From positions 1 to 8,321 of the forward strand of contig JBPBQE010000507.1 of the NCBI GenBank assembly GCA_050954595.1: a stretch of DNA of 8,321 nucleotides. The letters are read 5' to 3'. Source of the stretch: JAVVHH01 sp050954595 (GTDB lineage Bacteria; Pseudomonadota; Alphaproteobacteria; Acetobacterales; Acetobacteraceae). Shown here in pieces: positions 6,080 through 8,321 of the stretch (the first letter of the stretch is position 1; each line of letters starts with the position of its first letter). The position numbers and the translations under genes were made by a program. The notes under the pieces are model-generated. The model searched no databases. It was given only the letters and a program-made list of their open reading frames with translations, and was not told the DNA's origin.

Positions 6080-7210
6080 CTACCACCCGCGAAAACGAGG
6101 CCAATAGGCAAGCGCACCCGGCTCGCCGTCGGGGATCACGTGATAGCCGTCATGCTGGCTGCCGGTCGCACAGGCATGGTTCGGCAGGATGCGCAGCCGC
6201 GTGCCGATCGGCAACTCCGGCGCGACCCGGCCCCGCGAGGCCACGATGCCGTGCTCCTGATTAGCCGACAGCACGAACAAATCGTCCAGCACCGTGCCGT
6301 CGACGTCGCACACCAGCCCATAGCCCTGATCGACGGCCTGCGCCGCCGTGCCGCGGTCGCGCGACAACGCCATCCAGCCGGCATCGATCATGATCCACCC
6401 CTGCTCCGGCTGATGGCCGATCACCGTCGTCACCACGCTCAGCGCGATGTCGTCGATCGCGCACGTGCCGGTGCCGGCCATGACCAGGTCGAACAGCACA
6501 TAGACGCCGGCTCGCACCTCGGTGACGCCGGTGAGGTCACGGGCAAAATGCGCGGTCGGCGTCGCCCCTACGCTACGGACCGGACAGGCCAGCCCGGCGG
6601 CTGCGAGCGTCTCCGCCGCCACGACCACCGCCATCCGCTCCACCTCGGCGCAGGCAGCCTGAGCCTCGGGGCCAACGACCTTGTAGCTCTCGCCGGCATG
6701 GGTCATCACGCCGGCCAGGCAGGATGCGTCGGCCAAGATGCGCCCGATGCGCGCGAGCGCCGGGCTACGCGGGTTGAGCCCGGCACGATGGTTGTCACAG
6801 TCGATCTCGATCAGGGTCGGGATCGCCATCCCGGCTGCCTTGGCGGCCTGCACCACGGCCTCGGCCTGCTCGACCGTATCGAGCGTCACCGACAGATCGC
6901 ACTCGCCGGCCCGGATCGCGCACACGCGGTCCAGCTTGTCCGGCGCGATCCCCACGGCATACAGGATGTCGTTCACGCCAGCCGCCGCGAACATCTCGGC
7001 TTCCTTGAGCGTCGAGACGGTGGCCGGGCCGTTGCCGCCCTCGAGGATGCGCCGGGCGGCATCGACCGATTTGACGGTCTTCAGATGCGGCCGGATCGAC
7101 ACGCCGAGCGGGCCGAGACGGTCCCGCAAGCGATGGACGTTCCGCAGCATGCGGCTTTCGTCGAGGATGAGCGCCGGCGTCGGCAGTTTGGCGAGTTCGG
7201 TGTTCAGCAC
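6080..7210 (-). CDS. Fold-type III PLP enzyme, D-serine dehydratase/D-threonine aldolase (DSD1) family
   Basis: Enzymes of this family use PLP and a divalent metal on D-beta-hydroxy amino acids: D-serine dehydratase, D-threonine aldolase, D-threo-3-hydroxyaspartate dehydratase and BhcC aldolase. The alanine-racemase-like barrel begins with TPALILDESRMLRNV (11-25). RPHLKTVKS (40-48) holds the likely PLP lysine K44. SVGATPTA (213-220) resembles the 'GSTPT' loop of the dehydratase branch rather than the 'GGGTGS' of the aldolases. PNHACATGSQHDGYHVI (343-359) carries the likely metal ligands H345 and C347. With the GTG at 7210 the protein has 376 residues, close to animal D-serine dehydratase. Upstream ATG or GTG choices would add an Arg/Trp-rich segment that is only the acetyltransferase gene read in another frame. 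The GTG lacks a clear Shine-Dalgarno sequence but lies 7 bases after the previous stop, so coupling is likely. Start moderately sure, family firm. Confidence 0.9.
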   Translation of the reverse strand: MLNTELAKLPTPALILDESRMLRNVHRLRDRLGPLGVSIRPHLKTVKSVDAARRILEGGNGPATVSTLKEAEMFAAAGVNDILYAVGIAPDKLDRVCAIRAGECDLSVTLDTVEQAEAVVQAAKAAGMAIPTLIEIDCDNHRAGLNPRSPALARIGRILADASCLAGVMTHAGESYKVVGPEAQAACAEVERMAVVVAAETLAAAGLACPVRSVGATPTAHFARDLTGVTEVRAGVYVLFDLVMAGTGTCAIDDIALSVVTTVIGHQPEQGWIMIDAGWMALSRDRGTAAQAVDQGYGLVCDVDGTVLDDLFVLSANQEHGIVASRGRVAPELPIGTRLRILPNHACATGSQHDGYHVIPDGEPGALAYWPRFRGW

Positions 7211-7217
7211 GGTCGGA

Positions 7218-8066
7218 TCAACCCAGGGCCTGGCTCGCCAAGCCCATCGTCCGCGCGGCACCCGCAGCCGGGATGGTCGGCGGCTCCGTCCACATGACCA
7301 GGCCATCATCGGTCTGCGGCAGGCCCATGCCGGCAAGCCAGTCGTTCAGGCCGGTATCGCTGGTGATGTCGAGGCGCATGAAAACGCCCTCCTGTCCGGC
7401 GGCGAGATAAGCAATCAGCCGTTGTGCGTCCTGCGTGTCGGCGGCGACGACCGGGCCGATCAGCTTGCCACGGCCGAAATCGCGGATGCAGGCGAATCCC
7501 GCGACAGCCCCGTCACGGCGGATGACGGCGAAGCGGCCGGCCTGCTTCAACATGTGCAACAGCGCACTGCGATCCTCGCCAAAAGCAGCCTTGTCTAGCG
7601 CGACGATCGCGGCGTCGTCGGTGTCGGTGGCGTCCTCGGCACCCGCCATCTCGGGCACGGCGCCTAGGATGCCTTGGCGCTGGAAGATGCGGCCGTAGGG
7701 CTCGAACCCCAGGCTGCGGTACAACGGCTCGCCGTCCGGCGTAGCGGTCAGGCGAAGGCGACGACCACCTGCCGCGTCCAGCGTGGCGGCGAACAGGCGC
7801 CGCCCGATGCCGCGGCCGCGCATGGTTTCCGAAACGATCACCATGTTGATGGCGCCGCCGGTGCTGCCGAACGGCGTCATGATCGCCGTGCCCACCACGG
7901 TGCCGGCCTCGAGCGCGACCCATCCGTTGCTGATACCGAGCAGCAGTGCCCAGTCTTCGTGGCGATGCGGCCAGCGGGCCTGCACCGACAGCGCCAAGGC
8001 GTCGGAAAGGTGGAGGGACGTCATAGTTTCGAGGGTGATCTCGGTCGTGATCTCGGACTGTGTCAT
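7218..8066 (-). CDS. Two-domain GNAT family N-acetyltransferase
   Basis: This 282-residue protein has an N-terminal GNAT domain (about 12-140) with the acetyl-CoA pyrophosphate loop RGRGIG (83-88), strand AINMVIVSETM just before it, and YRSLGFEPYG (116-125) as the late GNAT motif. Residues about 145-262 form a second, GNAT-like domain of the Acetyltransf_18/YitH type, with AFGEDRSALLHML (161-173) and GPVVAADTQDAQRLI (204-218) but no second acetyl-CoA loop that I can see. The ATG at 8066 has GGAGAG 5 bases upstream and lies 21 bases after the stop of the first oxidoreductase. Placement inside the operon suggests acetylation of the pathway's amine substrate or an intermediate, for example for detoxification, but the acceptor cannot be inferred. 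The last ~20 residues are Ala/Gly-rich and probably disordered. Family call firm. Confidence 0.9.
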   Translation of the reverse strand: MTQSEITTEITLETMTSLHLSDALALSVQARWPHRHEDWALLLGISNGWVALEAGTVVGTAIMTPFGSTGGAINMVIVSETMRGRGIGRRLFAATLDAAGGRRLRLTATPDGEPLYRSLGFEPYGRIFQRQGILGAVPEMAGAEDATDTDDAAIVALDKAAFGEDRSALLHMLKQAGRFAVIRRDGAVAGFACIRDFGRGKLIGPVVAADTQDAQRLIAYLAAGQEGVFMRLDITSDTGLNDWLAGMGLPQTDDGLVMWTEPPTIPAAGAARTMGLASQALG

Positions 8067-8087
8067 CGTTACTCTCCGTCAGCCGGC

Positions 8088-8321
8088 TTAGAACTCGGCG
8101 ACCTTGCCCTTGGACGATTTAACGAAGCGGTCCGGCGCGAAGCCGGAGGGGTCGTAGTTGGGCAGGTCGCCCGCCACGATCTGCGCCGTGAGATGCCCCG
8201 CACCGGGACCGATGCCGAAGCCATGGCCGGAATATCCGGCAGACAACACCAGACCCGGCACCTGCCGCAATTCCCCGATCGCCGGCACGCCGTCGGGCGT
8301 CGTGTCGATGTAACCGGCCCA
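8088..8321 (-). CDS. FAD-dependent oxidoreductase, DAO family, C-terminal end (5' end outside window)
   Basis: Only the last 77 residues and the TAA stop are present; the frame stays open to the right edge, so the gene starts outside the window. The visible WAGYIDTTPDGVPAIGE followed by LSAGYSGHGFGIGPGAG is the C-terminal flavin-binding region of DAO-family oxidases such as DadA, sarcosine oxidase and glycine oxidase. It differs from the other oxidoreductase in this operon (GHGFGIGPGAG against GHGTQMTTLMG), so the two are not a recent duplication and may have different substrates. It precedes the acetyltransferase gene by 21 bases on the same strand and is likely the same transcript. The N-terminal dinucleotide fold cannot be seen, so the subfamily is not assigned. 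Confidence 0.88.
   Translation of the reverse strand, partial: WAGYIDTTPDGVPAIGELRQVPGLVLSAGYSGHGFGIGPGAGHLTAQIVAGDLPNYDPSGFAPDRFVKSSKGKVAEF

Noticed and set aside
3823..7210. A complete beta-hydroxyaspartate cycle (bhcABCD)
   Set aside because: Only a BhcD-like reductase and a distant relative of BhcC are seen; the BhcA aminotransferase, BhcB dehydratase and IclR-type regulator are absent, and the PLP enzyme looks more like the D-serine dehydratase branch.
6140..7297. A 385-codon + strand open frame opposite the PLP enzyme
   Set aside because: Shadow composition rich in Arg, His, Asp and Gly; the opposite strand encodes a recognisable enzyme with catalytic lysine and metal ligands.
7211..7336. 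N-terminal extension of the PLP enzyme from an upstream ATG
   Set aside because: The added segment is Arg/Trp-rich, resembles no part of the family, and is fully explained as the acetyltransferase C-terminus read in another frame.

Overview
The window is compact, GC-rich proteobacterial DNA, most likely alphaproteobacterial. That guess rests on base composition, GC-ending codons and family resemblance only; there is no rRNA or other taxonomic marker. It holds ten protein-coding genes, two of them cut by the window edges. No tRNA, rRNA, CRISPR, insertion sequence or repeat array was seen. Genes are packed almost end to end, and no stretch above 300 bases lacks a gene.

Left part (1-1750, + strand): the 3' end of a periplasmic solute-binding protein, then two different HisM/GlnP-type permeases coupled by a 3-base gap and an ATGA overlap. 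This is most of a polar-amino-acid-type ABC importer. The ATPase is not in the window.

Right part (1768-8321, - strand, read right to left): the 3' end of a DAO-family FAD oxidoreductase; a two-domain GNAT acetyltransferase; a fold-type III PLP enzyme of the D-serine dehydratase/D-threonine aldolase family; a second DAO-family FAD oxidoreductase (PuuB/OrdL-like); an ornithine cyclodeaminase/mu-crystallin family reductase resembling iminosuccinate reductase BhcD; a PdxA-family dehydrogenase; and a protein joining a phosphate-binding-type TIM barrel to a cupin. Gaps are 0-33 bases, most starts have a clear Shine-Dalgarno sequence, and several pairs overlap or abut, so this looks like one operon. 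It converges on the transporter with 17 bases between stop codons.

Taken together, this looks like an uptake and catabolic locus for an amino acid or hydroxy-amino acid, possibly of D configuration. The FAD oxidases and PLP enzyme would make imines or oxo acids, the cyclodeaminase-family enzyme could reduce an imine, and the PdxA-like enzyme plus the TIM-barrel/cupin protein would handle a phosphorylated hydroxy acid. The substrate cannot be read from the sequence. The TIM-barrel/cupin protein paired with PdxA is the least explained element and the best candidate for new biochemistry.
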